58,770 bases of DNA from Acetobacterium malicum subsp. dehalogenans DSM 11527 (GTDB taxonomy: Bacteria > Bacillota > Clostridia > Eubacteriales > Eubacteriaceae). The stretch spans positions 1 to 58,770 of the forward strand of contig NZ_AXAC01000032.1 in assembly GCF_000472665.1 (NCBI RefSeq). Reading direction: 5' to 3'. A model generated the notes under the pieces. The model saw only the letters and a program-made list of their open reading frames with translations, did no database searches and had not been told where the DNA came from. The position numbers and the translations under genes were made by a program. Of this stretch, positions 30,089-39,569 are shown in pieces (position 1 is the stretch's first letter; every line of letters starts with the position of its first letter).

Positions 30089-31235
30089 ATTTTATTTCTC
30101 CCTTCACCATGGTCATCATTACTTTTCCTTTTAGGGTCTCGCCGCCAAAGGGATTGTTTTTACTTTTTGAGACAAATTCTTTGGGATTGATTTTTCCTTC
30201 CCAGTTCAGATCCACCAGCACCAGATCCGCCGGGTAGCGTTCTTTAATTAACCCGGCTTTAAGACCCAGGCGTTTGGCTGGAGCGTTGCTGAGCATCTCA
30301 CTGAGCTTTTCCAGACTAATGCCGTTCTGCTCAAAGACCGTATAATACATCGCAAAGGCCATTTCAAAGTTGTTGATTCCCGGGGCCCCTTTTAGCTTAT
30401 CTTCTTCGGAATGGGGGGCATGATCCGTCCCACACATATCGATGATGCCGGCTTTGATCCCTTCGATTAGAGCCCGGCGGTCGGGATAAGTCCGAAACGG
30501 CGGATTGACCTTGTAGTCCATCGCCGAAGCAAAGATGTGATGGGGGGTTACTTCGCAGGTGATATCGAGACCCTTATTCTTGGCTTCTTCAATCAGCTCC
30601 AGAGTATCTTTTTTGCTGATATGGCAAACATGCAGATGACCACCGATTTCTTCCAGTAACTTAACATCTCGTCGCACCAGTTCAGTTTCCGGCTGGCAAT
30701 GGGTTAACAGAATAAAATCATGCTCAGTTGAAGCCTTAAGTCCCGCCACCATGATGTCCGGATTCATAATTGAAACCCCGTCGTTGGAAAAGACATTGGT
30801 CAGGGGCCGCAAGGATTCGATATCGACCAGATTTGAATCATTAAACTCTTTTGTCAGTGCCGCCACCTGGATCAGGTTACAAAGCTGCAGCGCTTCGGCT
30901 TTGTCCAGATTGGCATTAACAAGAGCGGCCTCATCCATAAAGGGTTTAGTATTGGCCATTGCTACCAGTGTCGTAAAGCCACCTTTTAGCGCCGCCTGCA
31001 TCCCAGTTTCGATGGTTTCTTTGTATTCAAAGCCCGGATCCCGCAAATGACAGTGCATATCAATAAACCCCGGCATCAGCAGATAACCCCGGCCATCGAT
31101 TTCCTGATCATATTCAGACTTGACGTTTCCTTTTTCTTTATACACTTTTTTTATTTTTCCGTCTTCAATCAATACCTTGCCAAACCGTCTTCCGTCGGCA
31201 TCAACCATTTCAACGTTCTTGATTAAGGTTTTCAT
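30063..31235 (-). CDS. pyrC: Dihydroorotase (class I)
   Basis: The 390-residue zinc amidohydrolase closes carbamoyl aspartate to dihydroorotate. Seen: DMHCHLRDPG (metal His pair and substrate Arg), ANTKP, the metal His in ILLTHCQ and HVCHISKK, and catalytic Asp in GTDHAPHS. The start is the ATG at 31235 after GGAGG; a longer frame to 31316 overlaps pyrI and is rejected. It lies 13 bp after pyrI and overlaps pyrF. Confidence 0.95.
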   Translation of the reverse strand: MKTLIKNVEMVDADGRRFGKVLIEDGKIKKVYKEKGNVKSEYDQEIDGRGYLLMPGFIDMHCHLRDPGFEYKETIETGMQAALKGGFTTLVAMANTKPFMDEAALVNANLDKAEALQLCNLIQVAALTKEFNDSNLVDIESLRPLTNVFSNDGVSIMNPDIMVAGLKASTEHDFILLTHCQPETELVRRDVKLLEEIGGHLHVCHISKKDTLELIEEAKNKGLDITCEVTPHHIFASAMDYKVNPPFRTYPDRRALIEGIKAGIIDMCGTDHAPHSEEDKLKGAPGINNFEMAFAMYYTVFEQNGISLEKLSEMLSNAPAKRLGLKAGLIKERYPADLVLVDLNWEGKINPKEFVSKSKNNPFGGETLKGKVMMTMVKGEIKYDDNGPAL

Positions 31236-31248
31236 CTTTCCTCCTTCG

Positions 31249-31683
31249 TTATTCTTCGTCAATAAAAGTGGTATAGGCGTCGCAGTACTCACAGCGGTAT
31301 TGTTTTTTATCTTCATTTACCAGAAAGAATTTAATTTCCTTCACATCCTCGTACTGGGTAATACAACGGGGATTTTTGCAGGTCATGATACCATTGACAA
31401 CCTTAGGCAAGGTCAAACTTATTTTTTTGTACAATTCGCCATTTTTGACAAAGTTAATGGTGACATTGGGATCGATTAGACCCAGAACCGTCATGTCAAT
31501 CTGCATATCGGTTTCGATTTTGATTAAATCCTTTTGCTTCATCTTTTTACTGGGAATATTTTTGAGTAGCACTACCACATCGTCAATGTCGTTGAGATGG
31601 AGTTCCTTGTAAATCTCAAACCCGTGTCCCGCTTCAATATGGTCGATGATGATACCTTTTTTCAGTTTCGATACGTTGATCAT
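31249..31683 (-). CDS. pyrI: Aspartate carbamoyltransferase regulatory subunit
   Basis: The 144-residue nucleotide-binding regulatory chain of ATCase has an N-terminal allosteric domain ([15 protein letters not shown]) and a C-terminal zinc domain with CKNPRC and CEYC supplying the four Cys ligands that contact PyrB. Its presence implies CTP/ATP allosteric control of the first step. The ATG follows GGAGGATAGAAA and overlaps the pyrB stop by 4 bp. Confidence 0.95.
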   Translation of the reverse strand: MINVSKLKKGIIIDHIEAGHGFEIYKELHLNDIDDVVVLLKNIPSKKMKQKDLIKIETDMQIDMTVLGLIDPNVTINFVKNGELYKKISLTLPKVVNGIMTCKNPRCITQYEDVKEIKFFLVNEDKKQYRCEYCDAYTTFIDEE

Positions 31684-32606
31684 TTTCTATCCTCCACACC
31701 CAGAAGTTTGGCAATCAGAGCCATCCGTACATACATCCCATATTTGGCCTGGGCAAAATAAACAGCCCGGGGATCCGCATCTACCTCGGTGGCAATTTCA
31801 TTGACCCGGGGTAAGGGATGCATCACAATCATGTCCGGCTTGGCCCCCTTCATTTTTTTCTTATCCAGAATATAATAGTTTTTCAAACGCAGATATTCTT
31901 CCTCACTGACAAACCGTTCCCGTTGAACCCGGGACATATAGAGAATATCCAGTGAGTTAATGACCTCATCCAGGCTGGTGGTTTCCTGATAGCTTTTGGG
32001 ATCCAGCTGATTGAGAATATGGGCGGGCATTTTCAGTTCGGTGGGAGAAATAAAAACAAACCGGATGCCCTGGTAACGGCTCAGGGTTTTAACCAGCGAA
32101 TGGATGGTTCGGCCAAAAAGTAAATCGCCGCAAACGCCCACCACATGGTTGTCACAGCTGCCCTTGAATTTTCGAATCGTCAGCAGATCGGTTAAAGTTT
32201 GGGTGGGATGTTCATGGCCGCCATCGCCGGCATTGATAATCGGCATTTCGTTGGCGAATTTGGAGACCAGCCGGGCGGTTCCCTCCCGGGGATGTCGGAT
32301 TACTGCAATGTCTGAATAGCACTCAATGGTCCTTATGGTATCGCCCAGACTTTCGCCCTTGGACACCGACGAATTATTGGGATCATCAAAGCCGATGATT
32401 TCCCCGCCTAAACGCAGCATCGCCGCTTCAAAACTGAACCGGGTCCGGGTGGAAGGCTCATAAAAAAGGCTGGCTAATAATTTCCCCTTGCAAACCAAAG
32501 AATAACCCTCGGGGTCTGCAATAATATTATCAGCCAGCTGCATAATCGATTCAATTTCGTTTAGTTGAAAGTCTCCAGGCTCGATTAAATGTCTTCCTTT
32601 TAACAT
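31680..32606 (-). CDS. pyrB: Aspartate carbamoyltransferase catalytic subunit
   Basis: The 308-residue enzyme makes carbamoyl aspartate from carbamoyl phosphate and aspartate. Diagnostic: [16 protein letters not shown] (carbamoyl-phosphate site), [20 protein letters not shown] and [10 protein letters not shown]. The start ATG at 32606 follows GGAGG; a longer frame into the leader is rejected. It is the first gene of the operon and lies below a predicted attenuator. Carbamoyl-phosphate synthase (carA/carB) is not in the window. Confidence 0.96.
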   Translation of the reverse strand: MLKGRHLIEPGDFQLNEIESIMQLADNIIADPEGYSLVCKGKLLASLFYEPSTRTRFSFEAAMLRLGGEIIGFDDPNNSSVSKGESLGDTIRTIECYSDIAVIRHPREGTARLVSKFANEMPIINAGDGGHEHPTQTLTDLLTIRKFKGSCDNHVVGVCGDLLFGRTIHSLVKTLSRYQGIRFVFISPTELKMPAHILNQLDPKSYQETTSLDEVINSLDILYMSRVQRERFVSEEEYLRLKNYYILDKKKMKGAKPDMIVMHPLPRVNEIATEVDADPRAVYFAQAKYGMYVRMALIAKLLGVEDRK

Positions 32607-32639
32607 AATGTTCCTCCTATCATAAACACAATTATGGGC

Positions 32640-32751
32640 AAAAAACAAGCCGCTTTATAAAAATAGCGGCATACTTTCTAACAGGCATTTTCCCTCATTA
32701 TATGTATCGTTCCTTTTGCACCTTTATGCCTCGCTTTACAAAGCCTGCATA
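32640..32751 (-). promoter_or_regulatory. Predicted transcription attenuator in the pyr operon leader
   Basis: In minus-strand RNA order, hairpin A is TATGCAGGCTTT...AAAGCGAGGCATA (32751-32725). A terminator with stem GCCGCT/AGCGGC (32670-32649) follows, then TTGTTTTTT. GGCATA of hairpin A can instead pair with TATGCC (32673-32668), which would block the terminator stem. This three-state layout (anti-antiterminator, antiterminator, terminator) is that of PyrR-type attenuation. The PyrR RNA motif (TCC.G.GAGG) was not found. A six-codon peptide (MRENAC) can be read in the leader. Confidence 0.6.
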
Positions 32752-32764
32752 CTTAATTACAATA

Positions 32765-32793
32765 ATCATAATTTAATTAGTCAAAATTGTCAA
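32765..32793 (-). promoter_or_regulatory. Promoter of the pyr operon
   Basis: On the minus strand: TTGACA, 17-bp spacer, TATGAT. Transcription should start near 32757, placing hairpin A at the extreme 5' end of a leader of about 150 nt. Confidence 0.75.
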
Positions 32794-32924
32794 TGAACTT
32801 TGATTAAAAGAAACCGTTATCTTAAGATAATATTTGGACTTTGAAGTCAATGGCCGCAACCTGAAGGATTTGACTGGAATTTCGAAGCAGATAATGGTAT
32901 GATAAGAAGAAAAAGGAGGGTTCT

Positions 32925-33818
32925 ATGTATTTCGTAACTTATCAATATAATGCATTTAGTGAAGGCGGCATTTTAACCGCCGATGAAACCAAGGTTTTAC
33001 CGATTACTACCATTGGTAAGCTGATGGGTCTCAAATTTCCCGAGCGTCTGATCGACTTTATTCCCCTGGCCACCGATGAACTGCTGGCAAACATCAAGAA
33101 AGTCATGACTGAGCATCAGAATCTGGGCATCAATCTGGGTTTGGTCAAGTTGTTGGCGCCAATTCCCAAACCGCCAAGAAATATTTTTTGTCTGGGTAAA
33201 AACTATGCGGATCACGCCAAAGAAATCAAGAATATTCCCTCCATGGGAGATGTGCCGGAAAATCCGATTTATTTTTCCAAACTGCCCACCTCAGTTACCG
33301 GGCCGGATACGGTGATTCTATCCCATGCCAAGGCCACCAAGCAAATCGACTATGAAGTGGAACTGGCCATTGTGATTGGCAAAGAGGGGGCCGATATTCC
33401 CAAAGGAGAAGCTGAAGATTACATTTTTGGCTACACCATTGCCAACGACATCACCGCCCGGGATCTCCAGAAAAAGCATTCTCAATGGTATAAGGGCAAA
33501 TCATTGGATACCTTCTGTCCCCTGGGCCCGCGAATCCTTCACAAAAACGATTTGAAAATTCCCTTTGACCTGGACATCACCTGTCGGATCAATGGCGAGG
33601 TACGTCAGCATTCCAATACAGCACGAATGATTTTTGACATCCCCTCCATTATCAGCGACCTGTCCCAGGGGATGACTCTGCTGCCGGGCGATATCATTCT
33701 CACCGGAACGCCTGCTGGAGTGGGCTTTGCCCTGGATCCACCACAATTCCTCAAACATGGGGATCAGATTGAAGCGGAAATCGAAAAAATTGGGATCCTG
33801 CGTAACACCATTGAATAA
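32925..33818 (+). CDS. Fumarylacetoacetate hydrolase (FAH) family protein
   Basis: The 297-residue protein has an N-terminal ~70-residue lead domain and an FAH-type catalytic domain. CLGKNYADHAKE, the metal ligands in DYEVELAIVIGKEG and NDITARDLQKKHSQW, and TGTPAGVGFAL near the end are present. Family members hydrolyse or decarboxylate 2-oxo acids such as acylpyruvates and oxaloacetate; the substrate is not determined. The start ATG follows AAAGGAGGG. It is divergent from the pyr operon and monocistronic, with its own terminator. Confidence 0.92.
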   Translation: MYFVTYQYNAFSEGGILTADETKVLPITTIGKLMGLKFPERLIDFIPLATDELLANIKKVMTEHQNLGINLGLVKLLAPIPKPPRNIFCLGKNYADHAKEIKNIPSMGDVPENPIYFSKLPTSVTGPDTVILSHAKATKQIDYEVELAIVIGKEGADIPKGEAEDYIFGYTIANDITARDLQKKHSQWYKGKSLDTFCPLGPRILHKNDLKIPFDLDITCRINGEVRQHSNTARMIFDIPSIISDLSQGMTLLPGDIILTGTPAGVGFALDPPQFLKHGDQIEAEIEKIGILRNTIE

Positions 33819-33829
33819 ATAGAATTTTT

Positions 33830-33886
33830 AAAAAAGCCAGCATTCTCTGGGGGTCTGGCCCCGAGATGATGCTGGCTTTTTTTTTA
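33830..33886 (+). terminator. Intrinsic terminator after the FAH-family gene
   Basis: AAAAAAGCCAGCAT pairs with ATGCTGGCTTTTTTTT. A second internal stem (GGGG/CCCC) extends the hairpin. Confidence 0.9.
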
Positions 33887-33948
33887 TAGAACTTGATTTT
33901 TGCGGATGAACGCGGTTTGACCGCTACCCACTCAAACTTTTCTGTGTT

Positions 33949-34749
33949 TTAAACAGGCAGTCGTTTCAAACTAAACACCCCGACAGCAGCGACAAACAAT
34001 ACCCCAATAAAAATCGCAAAGCCGCCAATGATCAGGGTAATGTTAGCCTGTCCATTGACAATGGCCAGACCGTCAAAAGCACTATATAGGGAAAATTTCC
34101 CTAAAAAAGCGGTCCGCTCTGACAACTTGCTGAGGGTATTCAAGATAAAGAATCCAATCGGAATCACGGCACCAAAGAACAATGCCGGTTTGGTGCTGTT
34201 AAATAAACAGGAAAAGAAAAAACAGAACATGCCGATGGTCATGGTCATCAGACAGGCACCTAAATTCAATTTCAAAAATACTTTAACTTCAAGCATTCCC
34301 GGAAAGAACTGTTCACTCATTCCATAACCGACTAAAAAAAGCACCGTAAATAACACCGCAATCGACGCCAGCAGATAGATACCCTGGGTCACAATGATTT
34401 TAATCCGGCTGTTTGGGGTACACAGCAAACTGGTAAAGGAACCTTCATAAACCCACTTCGCCACCAGCCGGTTGGCCAGAATAATACAGTAAACCATAGG
34501 AAACAGATAAATCAGAAAACCATAAAAGAGGCTGGCAATAAATCCGGTCAGGCCACTGTCGATGGTGCCAAAACCCATGGCATTAACCAGCACCGCCGGT
34601 AAGATCGACATCATATCCACCATTGCCCCAACCCCACTGGGGTCGTAGATATAGATAATAACAGCCAGATAAATGGACATCAGAGCGGCAAAAACCAGTA
34701 ACAGCAGGGTATTGTTTTTTATATTTTTCAGAAACAATGGTATACTCAT
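33949..34749 (-). CDS. ABC-2 type transporter permease
   Basis: The 266-residue protein has about six predicted TM segments (for example IKNNTLLLLVFAALMSIYLA near the N-terminus and IIGGFAIFIGVLFVAAVG at the C-terminus). The polar segment LLCTPNSRIKIIVTQ is typical of ABC-2 permeases. It overlaps the ATPase gene by 4 bp. Cargo is unknown; antibiotic or peptide export is common for this type. Confidence 0.85.
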   Translation of the reverse strand: MSIPLFLKNIKNNTLLLLVFAALMSIYLAVIIYIYDPSGVGAMVDMMSILPAVLVNAMGFGTIDSGLTGFIASLFYGFLIYLFPMVYCIILANRLVAKWVYEGSFTSLLCTPNSRIKIIVTQGIYLLASIAVLFTVLFLVGYGMSEQFFPGMLEVKVFLKLNLGACLMTMTIGMFCFFFSCLFNSTKPALFFGAVIPIGFFILNTLSKLSERTAFLGKFSLYSAFDGLAIVNGQANITLIIGGFAIFIGVLFVAAVGVFSLKRLPV

Positions 34750-35807
34750 GCTTTTTTCACCTCGCTGACTTTCTCTTCCTGATTGGGTAGGACTTTACTC
34801 TTCACTTCTTTTTTCTGGAACAATTTCGGTTTTTTTTCATTTGGTTTTACTTCTTTAGATTTTTCCTCTTTCGGTTTTACTTCTATATCTCTTACTTCTC
34901 TTTTGATTTCTTGAGGTTTTATTTCCTTCTGATAATGCTTTTGAAAAATTTCTTCCAAAGATTGATTTTTCGAATTAAACACTAGTACCTTTTCATGGGA
35001 TAATACCTTCATCAGAACGTCAATCCGATCACCGGGTGAAAAGATTTCATAGTCGCTCTGTGAAAACTGCTGATAGCCGAAACCATATTTTTTAATTTGT
35101 TCCAAATTCGGTGGTGCGGCAAATTTAACCAGATATGCCTTGGTTTCTTCGGCCCGGAGGCTGACAATATCCATATTTTCCACCAGATGGCCTTCTTTAA
35201 GAACCCCGACCCGATCGCAGGTTCGTTCCACTTCTTCAAATTTATGCGTCGACAACAAAACTGTTTTGCCCCGCCGCTTCTCTTCCAGAATAAGGTCTAA
35301 GAACCGGGACTGCATCAGCGGATCCAGTCCACTGGTGGGTTCATCCAGTACCAGGGTTTGAGGATCATGCATCAGGGCCGTGACAATGGCCAGTCTTTTT
35401 TTCATGCCATTTGACATATTTTCAATTTTCCCCCGGGTCTCCACCTCAAATCGTTCAATCAGTGAATCTCGGAGCTTGCTATCTTTCTGACCAAAGATTC
35501 CGCGCATCTGAGTGATAAAATTGAGGTATTCTTTGACCCGCATATTTTCAAAAAGAACCACATCTTCAGGCACATAACCAAGATGTTTTTGAATTGCTGA
35601 AGCCCTGGAAAAACAGTTTAATCCGTCGATGGTGGCGCTGCCCCGCCCAGCTCGGATCAATCCCATCAGCATCCGGATGGTGGTTGTCTTACCGGCATCG
35701 TTAGGCCCAACATATCCAAAAGCCTCACCTTTTTCAACATTAAAGTTTAAGTTGAAAATACCTTTTGTGCTTGAATATTTAAGGGTTACATCCTTTAACT
35801 CAATCAT
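34746..35807 (-). CDS. ABC transporter ATP-binding protein with charged C-terminal tail
   Basis: The 353-residue ATPase has Walker A GPNDAGKTT (the common GPNGAGKTT has Gly at the fourth position), the signature NMSNGMKKR, Walker B TLVLDEPTSGLDP and the switch His in STHKF. After the nucleotide-binding domain (about 1-220) and an accessory domain comes a Lys/Glu-rich repetitive tail of about 55 residues (units such as KEVKPKEEK and KEVKPNEKKP). This tail is unusual for the family and may be disordered. The start follows AAGGAG, 29 bp after rsmA, so the three genes may form one transcript. Confidence 0.9.
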   Translation of the reverse strand: MIELKDVTLKYSSTKGIFNLNFNVEKGEAFGYVGPNDAGKTTTIRMLMGLIRAGRGSATIDGLNCFSRASAIQKHLGYVPEDVVLFENMRVKEYLNFITQMRGIFGQKDSKLRDSLIERFEVETRGKIENMSNGMKKRLAIVTALMHDPQTLVLDEPTSGLDPLMQSRFLDLILEEKRRGKTVLLSTHKFEEVERTCDRVGVLKEGHLVENMDIVSLRAEETKAYLVKFAAPPNLEQIKKYGFGYQQFSQSDYEIFSPGDRIDVLMKVLSHEKVLVFNSKNQSLEEIFQKHYQKEIKPQEIKREVRDIEVKPKEEKSKEVKPNEKKPKLFQKKEVKSKVLPNQEEKVSEVKKA

Positions 35808-35836
35808 TTATTTCTCCTTAAAACAAATTATTCCTT

Positions 35837-36721
35837 CTAAACGATGGGTTCAACCAATGTGTCAACCCGTTTGTTCAATTCATTGGCAATTCGACCAAAA
35901 TCTGATCCAGTGAGCGTTTCCCCCCGGATCCCCGGTGCGATGTGACAAACCTCCAGAGCATCCAGTAAGACCGCTTTGTCAAAGGGGGTATTCATAGTCA
36001 ACCCATTGATCAGAGTTTTTCGTCGGTTCAGAAAACTGGCTTTAACAATCGATAAAAACAATTCCTTATTTTCCAATTCAATTTTGGGTGTTTTCAGTTT
36101 TTTCAACGTTACAACAATGGAGTCAACCTTGGGTTTGGGAATAAACACATGGGACGGCACATCGAAATCAATGGATATATCGGCATAAAACTGTGCCACG
36201 ATACTCAGTGATCCATAAGCTTTCGTTCCAGGAACCCCACACAGACGCTCACCTACCTCTTTTTGAATCAGGAAGGTCATGCTCTCAATGGGCAGATCGG
36301 ATTCCAGAAACCCCATAATGATGGGAGTGGTAATATAATAGGGCAAGTTAGCCACAATTTTAAGGGGCATCTTGCCAAGATGGTCACCCAGTATCGCCTT
36401 GACGTCAGTTTTTAAGATATCGCCCTGGATAATTTCGACATTGTCACATTCATTCAGAGTCTCGTGGAGCACTGGTATCAGTTTTTTATCTATTTCAACC
36501 GTAATTACTTTGCCGGCATGGTCACTGAGCGCCTGGGTCATGGTTCCAATTCCCGGACCGATTTCCAGCACCAGATCGCTTTCGCCCACATCTCCAGCTT
36601 TTACAATCTTTTGAACAATATTTTCATCAATTAAAAAATTTTGTCCAAATCGCTTATTGAAGTGGAGATCATATTTTTTTAACAATGATTCAATGACCCT
36701 TGGTGATGTTAATTTTTCCAT
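35837..36721 (-). CDS. rsmA: 16S rRNA dimethyladenosine transferase (KsgA/RsmA)
   Basis: The 294-residue SAM-dependent enzyme dimethylates the adjacent adenosines A1518/A1519 of 16S rRNA during 30S maturation. Seen: FGQNFLID, the SAM site LEIGPGIGTMTQ and the catalytic motif NLPYYIT. The start ATG follows GAAAGGA. It is first in an apparent transcript with the two ABC genes. Length and motifs are normal. Confidence 0.97.
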   Translation of the reverse strand: MEKLTSPRVIESLLKKYDLHFNKRFGQNFLIDENIVQKIVKAGDVGESDLVLEIGPGIGTMTQALSDHAGKVITVEIDKKLIPVLHETLNECDNVEIIQGDILKTDVKAILGDHLGKMPLKIVANLPYYITTPIIMGFLESDLPIESMTFLIQKEVGERLCGVPGTKAYGSLSIVAQFYADISIDFDVPSHVFIPKPKVDSIVVTLKKLKTPKIELENKELFLSIVKASFLNRRKTLINGLTMNTPFDKAVLLDALEVCHIAPGIRGETLTGSDFGRIANELNKRVDTLVEPIV

Positions 36722-36946
36722 TCATTTCCTTTCGTTTTACAACTATTTACGCTTTACGAAAGACCTCATGAGGCTTCGTTTCACAACTTAACTATTATAC
36801 ACTTTATTTAATCCCACGGGAAGACCTTATCACTAATTCGCTATTGAAAGACCCAGACTTTTACATTATTTGACATTATTTTAAAATAGACCTCCTTTTC
36901 CGGATTCCTATCACTTATGATATTTTCTGATTGAAGTAATAATATC

Positions 36947-36975
36947 TTGTAACCCGGCAGGTGGAAGTATATAAT
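36947..36975 (+). promoter_or_regulatory. Candidate promoter of the Cache-GGDEF-EAL gene
   Basis: TTGTAA, 17-bp spacer, TATAAT. Apart from this, the 331-bp divergent gap (36722-37052) holds only a short palindrome CCTCATGAGG at about 36766. Confidence 0.5.
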
Positions 36976-37052
36976 ACTTATAAGAGAATCATTCTAATTA
37001 TTGTCTGGTTAAAACCTTAAACTGCTGGAGCGACGCCCTGGCCAGGGAGAAA

Positions 37053-39467
37053 ATGATGTTTAAAAAAAACACCCTTCATTCAAAAATAAACCTGTTTATT
37101 CTCGGTATTATTCTTTTAATTGTCACCATTGGTTGTTTCGTTGCCATAAACATCTTTTTTTCCATTTACGAAAATGAAATGACCCGAATGGTTGCAACCG
37201 GAATTACTGAGTTTGAAGAAATGATCATTGAAGAAAACGAGGACTGGCTTCTTTCCTTCTCAGATGGGTTGGCTGATCCCGAAAATCATTTGCTTGTCAA
37301 AAACGATCCGACTTCAATCCAGGCACTTCATCAATATATTGGACACGCAAATAATGATGCTCTCGAGTTTGTCCAGATAACTTACCTGGACGGCAATAGC
37401 TACGAAGAAATTTTAACGGATCCGAGTATTATAAACCTGGCTTCCCAAAACGCCGTTTTATCAACAACAAAACCCTATTTCTGGATTGATGGAGATACCC
37501 AGCTGGGACTACATCTGTTCTGCCGCTACCCGCTGACAGGATCAGACCAGAGCCCTGCTGGCACGCTGTTGATGGGGATAAATCTGGCTGATCAAAAAAG
37601 AGTGGACTATATGAAAAATACAGCCGCTCTGGAAGCAACGGTATTTGCTGGTAATACCCGGATTGCCACCACGATTGTCAAAAACAATGAAAACCAGATT
37701 GGCACAACTCTGGATCCGTCCATCGCCGATATGGTTCTGGATCAGAAACTTGCCTATACTGGAAAGGCCGAAATCCTGGGAGACCCCTATCTGGTTGCCT
37801 ATACCCCGGTTTTAAATCCCCGTGATGAGGTCGTTGGAGTCCTATTTGTTGGTAAATCCATGGTCTCCATTTACACGATCCGGAACCAGATTATTCTCTA
37901 TATCGCGATTTTAGGCTTCCTCCTGCTGCTCTTTTTTTATGTAATCTCTAACCACTGGTTGAGAATCAATATTACCAATCCCATCCGTTGGGTTGCTGAT
38001 GCCATGAAAATGATCTCTCACGGTCAATACACGGTACTTGAAAATATGCCAAAGGCCAAATATGAAGAAATTGAAATGCTTCAAACGACTATGTATGACA
38101 TGATCAATGAATTGGTAACTGGCAAAAAAAATTTGGAAACAGCAGCTTATATTGATTCCATCACGGGTTTGCCAAATCGGGTCTCGCTATATAAAAAATA
38201 CCAGAACGTTCCCCTTACCGATAATAGCAACACCTTAAAACAGGTATATTATATTGATGTTGATAACTTAAAATACATCAACAACTTATTCGGTCACAAT
38301 GTCGGGGACAGTCTGCTCCTCCAAGTTGGGAAGATTTTAAAAGGGCTTTTCAGTCGCTACCCCAACTATGAGGTGTACCGGATTTCTGGAGATGAGTTCG
38401 CTATCTGCAAAAGCGGCAGCTATGATCCTGATGAAATTCAATATCTAGCCAAATCGATTATCAAAGAATTTGAGAAAGCCATCACAATTGGCGAGCAGAT
38501 TATCAGTGCCAGTGTCAGTATCGGGGTGTCCGGCAATGAATATTGCGACGGTAAAAAATGTAAAATCTGTACCAAAGAATGTCAGGATAATCTGGAACAA
38601 CTACTTAAGAAGGCTGAACTTGCCATGAATCAAGTTAAAATGAATGGCAAAAATAATTTTATGGTTTTTAACCCGTCCATGAATGAGATCATCCAGCGGA
38701 AAGCTTCATTGCAACAGGATTTAAAACAAGCTCTGAAGAACAAACAATTGGAGATCTATTATCAGCCAAAATTTGACCTGGCTTCAAACCGCTATGATGG
38801 TTTTGAAGCCCTGGTACGATGGAATCATGATGAGCGCGGATTTATCCCCCCACTTGAGTTTATTCGCATTGCTGAGGAATCCAACCTCATCATTGAATTG
38901 GGCGACTGGATTCTTGAAGAATCCTGCCGATTTATCCGAAACTATAATCTCACGCACCAATCCTGTTATTCCATTGCTGTAAACATCTCAACTTTTCAGC
39001 TTTTAAATGACGACTTTGAAGAGAAGGTAACCAAAGTACTGGAGGAAACAGGATTAGATCCGTGTCTTCTGGAATTGGAGATTACTGAAACCATGCTGAT
39101 GAACTCCATGTCAATAGCCTATGAGAAACTCAACTTCCTCAGAGAAAAAAACATCAGCATTGCGCTGGACGATTTCGGTACTGGTTATTCCTCCCTGACC
39201 TATTTAAAAGCACTGCCAATCACTACCGTCAAACTGGACAAGTCATTTATAGATGATATTGCCACGGATAAACTTTCTTTAAAAATCGTGGAAAATGTAA
39301 TTCAGATCGCCAAAAACATTGGACTTAAAATTGTGGTTGAAGGTGTCGAAACCATAGATCAGTTAGAAATCTTAAAGGACCTCCCCTGTAATAAAATACA
39401 GGGCTACTATTTTTCTAAACCCGTCTCAGAACTGAATCTCACCGCAGTTCTCAGCGAATATCCATAA
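37053..39467 (+). CDS. Membrane Cache - HAMP - GGDEF - EAL protein
   Basis: The 804-residue bifunctional c-di-GMP protein has TM1 (about 12-34), an extracellular Cache-like sensor (about 40-275), TM2 (about 279-300), HAMP, GGDEF (about 365-540) and EAL (about 555-804). The cyclase signature is SGDEF (about 445) without an RxxD site. EAL catalytic elements are all present: FEALVRW, LEITET, DDFGTGYSSL, VKLDKSFI, VVEGVE and QGYYFSKP, so phosphodiesterase activity is expected. The GGDEF part carries an extra CDGKKCKICTKEC segment (four Cys, about 498-510). The start is ATG 37053 or the adjacent ATG 37056 after AGGGAG. Confidence 0.93.
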   Translation: MMFKKNTLHSKINLFILGIILLIVTIGCFVAINIFFSIYENEMTRMVATGITEFEEMIIEENEDWLLSFSDGLADPENHLLVKNDPTSIQALHQYIGHANNDALEFVQITYLDGNSYEEILTDPSIINLASQNAVLSTTKPYFWIDGDTQLGLHLFCRYPLTGSDQSPAGTLLMGINLADQKRVDYMKNTAALEATVFAGNTRIATTIVKNNENQIGTTLDPSIADMVLDQKLAYTGKAEILGDPYLVAYTPVLNPRDEVVGVLFVGKSMVSIYTIRNQIILYIAILGFLLLLFFYVISNHWLRINITNPIRWVADAMKMISHGQYTVLENMPKAKYEEIEMLQTTMYDMINELVTGKKNLETAAYIDSITGLPNRVSLYKKYQNVPLTDNSNTLKQVYYIDVDNLKYINNLFGHNVGDSLLLQVGKILKGLFSRYPNYEVYRISGDEFAICKSGSYDPDEIQYLAKSIIKEFEKAITIGEQIISASVSIGVSGNEYCDGKKCKICTKECQDNLEQLLKKAELAMNQVKMNGKNNFMVFNPSMNEIIQRKASLQQDLKQALKNKQLEIYYQPKFDLASNRYDGFEALVRWNHDERGFIPPLEFIRIAEESNLIIELGDWILEESCRFIRNYNLTHQSCYSIAVNISTFQLLNDDFEEKVTKVLEETGLDPCLLELEITETMLMNSMSIAYEKLNFLREKNISIALDDFGTGYSSLTYLKALPITTVKLDKSFIDDIATDKLSLKIVENVIQIAKNIGLKIVVEGVETIDQLEILKDLPCNKIQGYYFSKPVSELNLTAVLSEYP

Positions 39468-39534
39468 AGCTAAGCCTTCACATTTAAATTGAACAGGAAA
39501 CGCCAGCGAATCAAATGTAATTCTCCCCTCCACA

Positions 39535-39569
39535 AAAACCGACGATTGAGTTTCAATTGTCGGTTTTTT
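39535..39569 (+). terminator. Intrinsic terminator after the GGDEF-EAL gene
   Basis: AAAACCGACGATTGA pairs with TCAATTGTCGGTTTTTT. The following DNA to about 40000 is A/T rich; I see no gene in it. Confidence 0.88.

Noticed and set aside
32640-32793. Classical PyrR-binding loop in the pyr leader
   Set aside because: The conserved TCC.G.GAGG loop sequence is not present, so only a generic attenuator is claimed.
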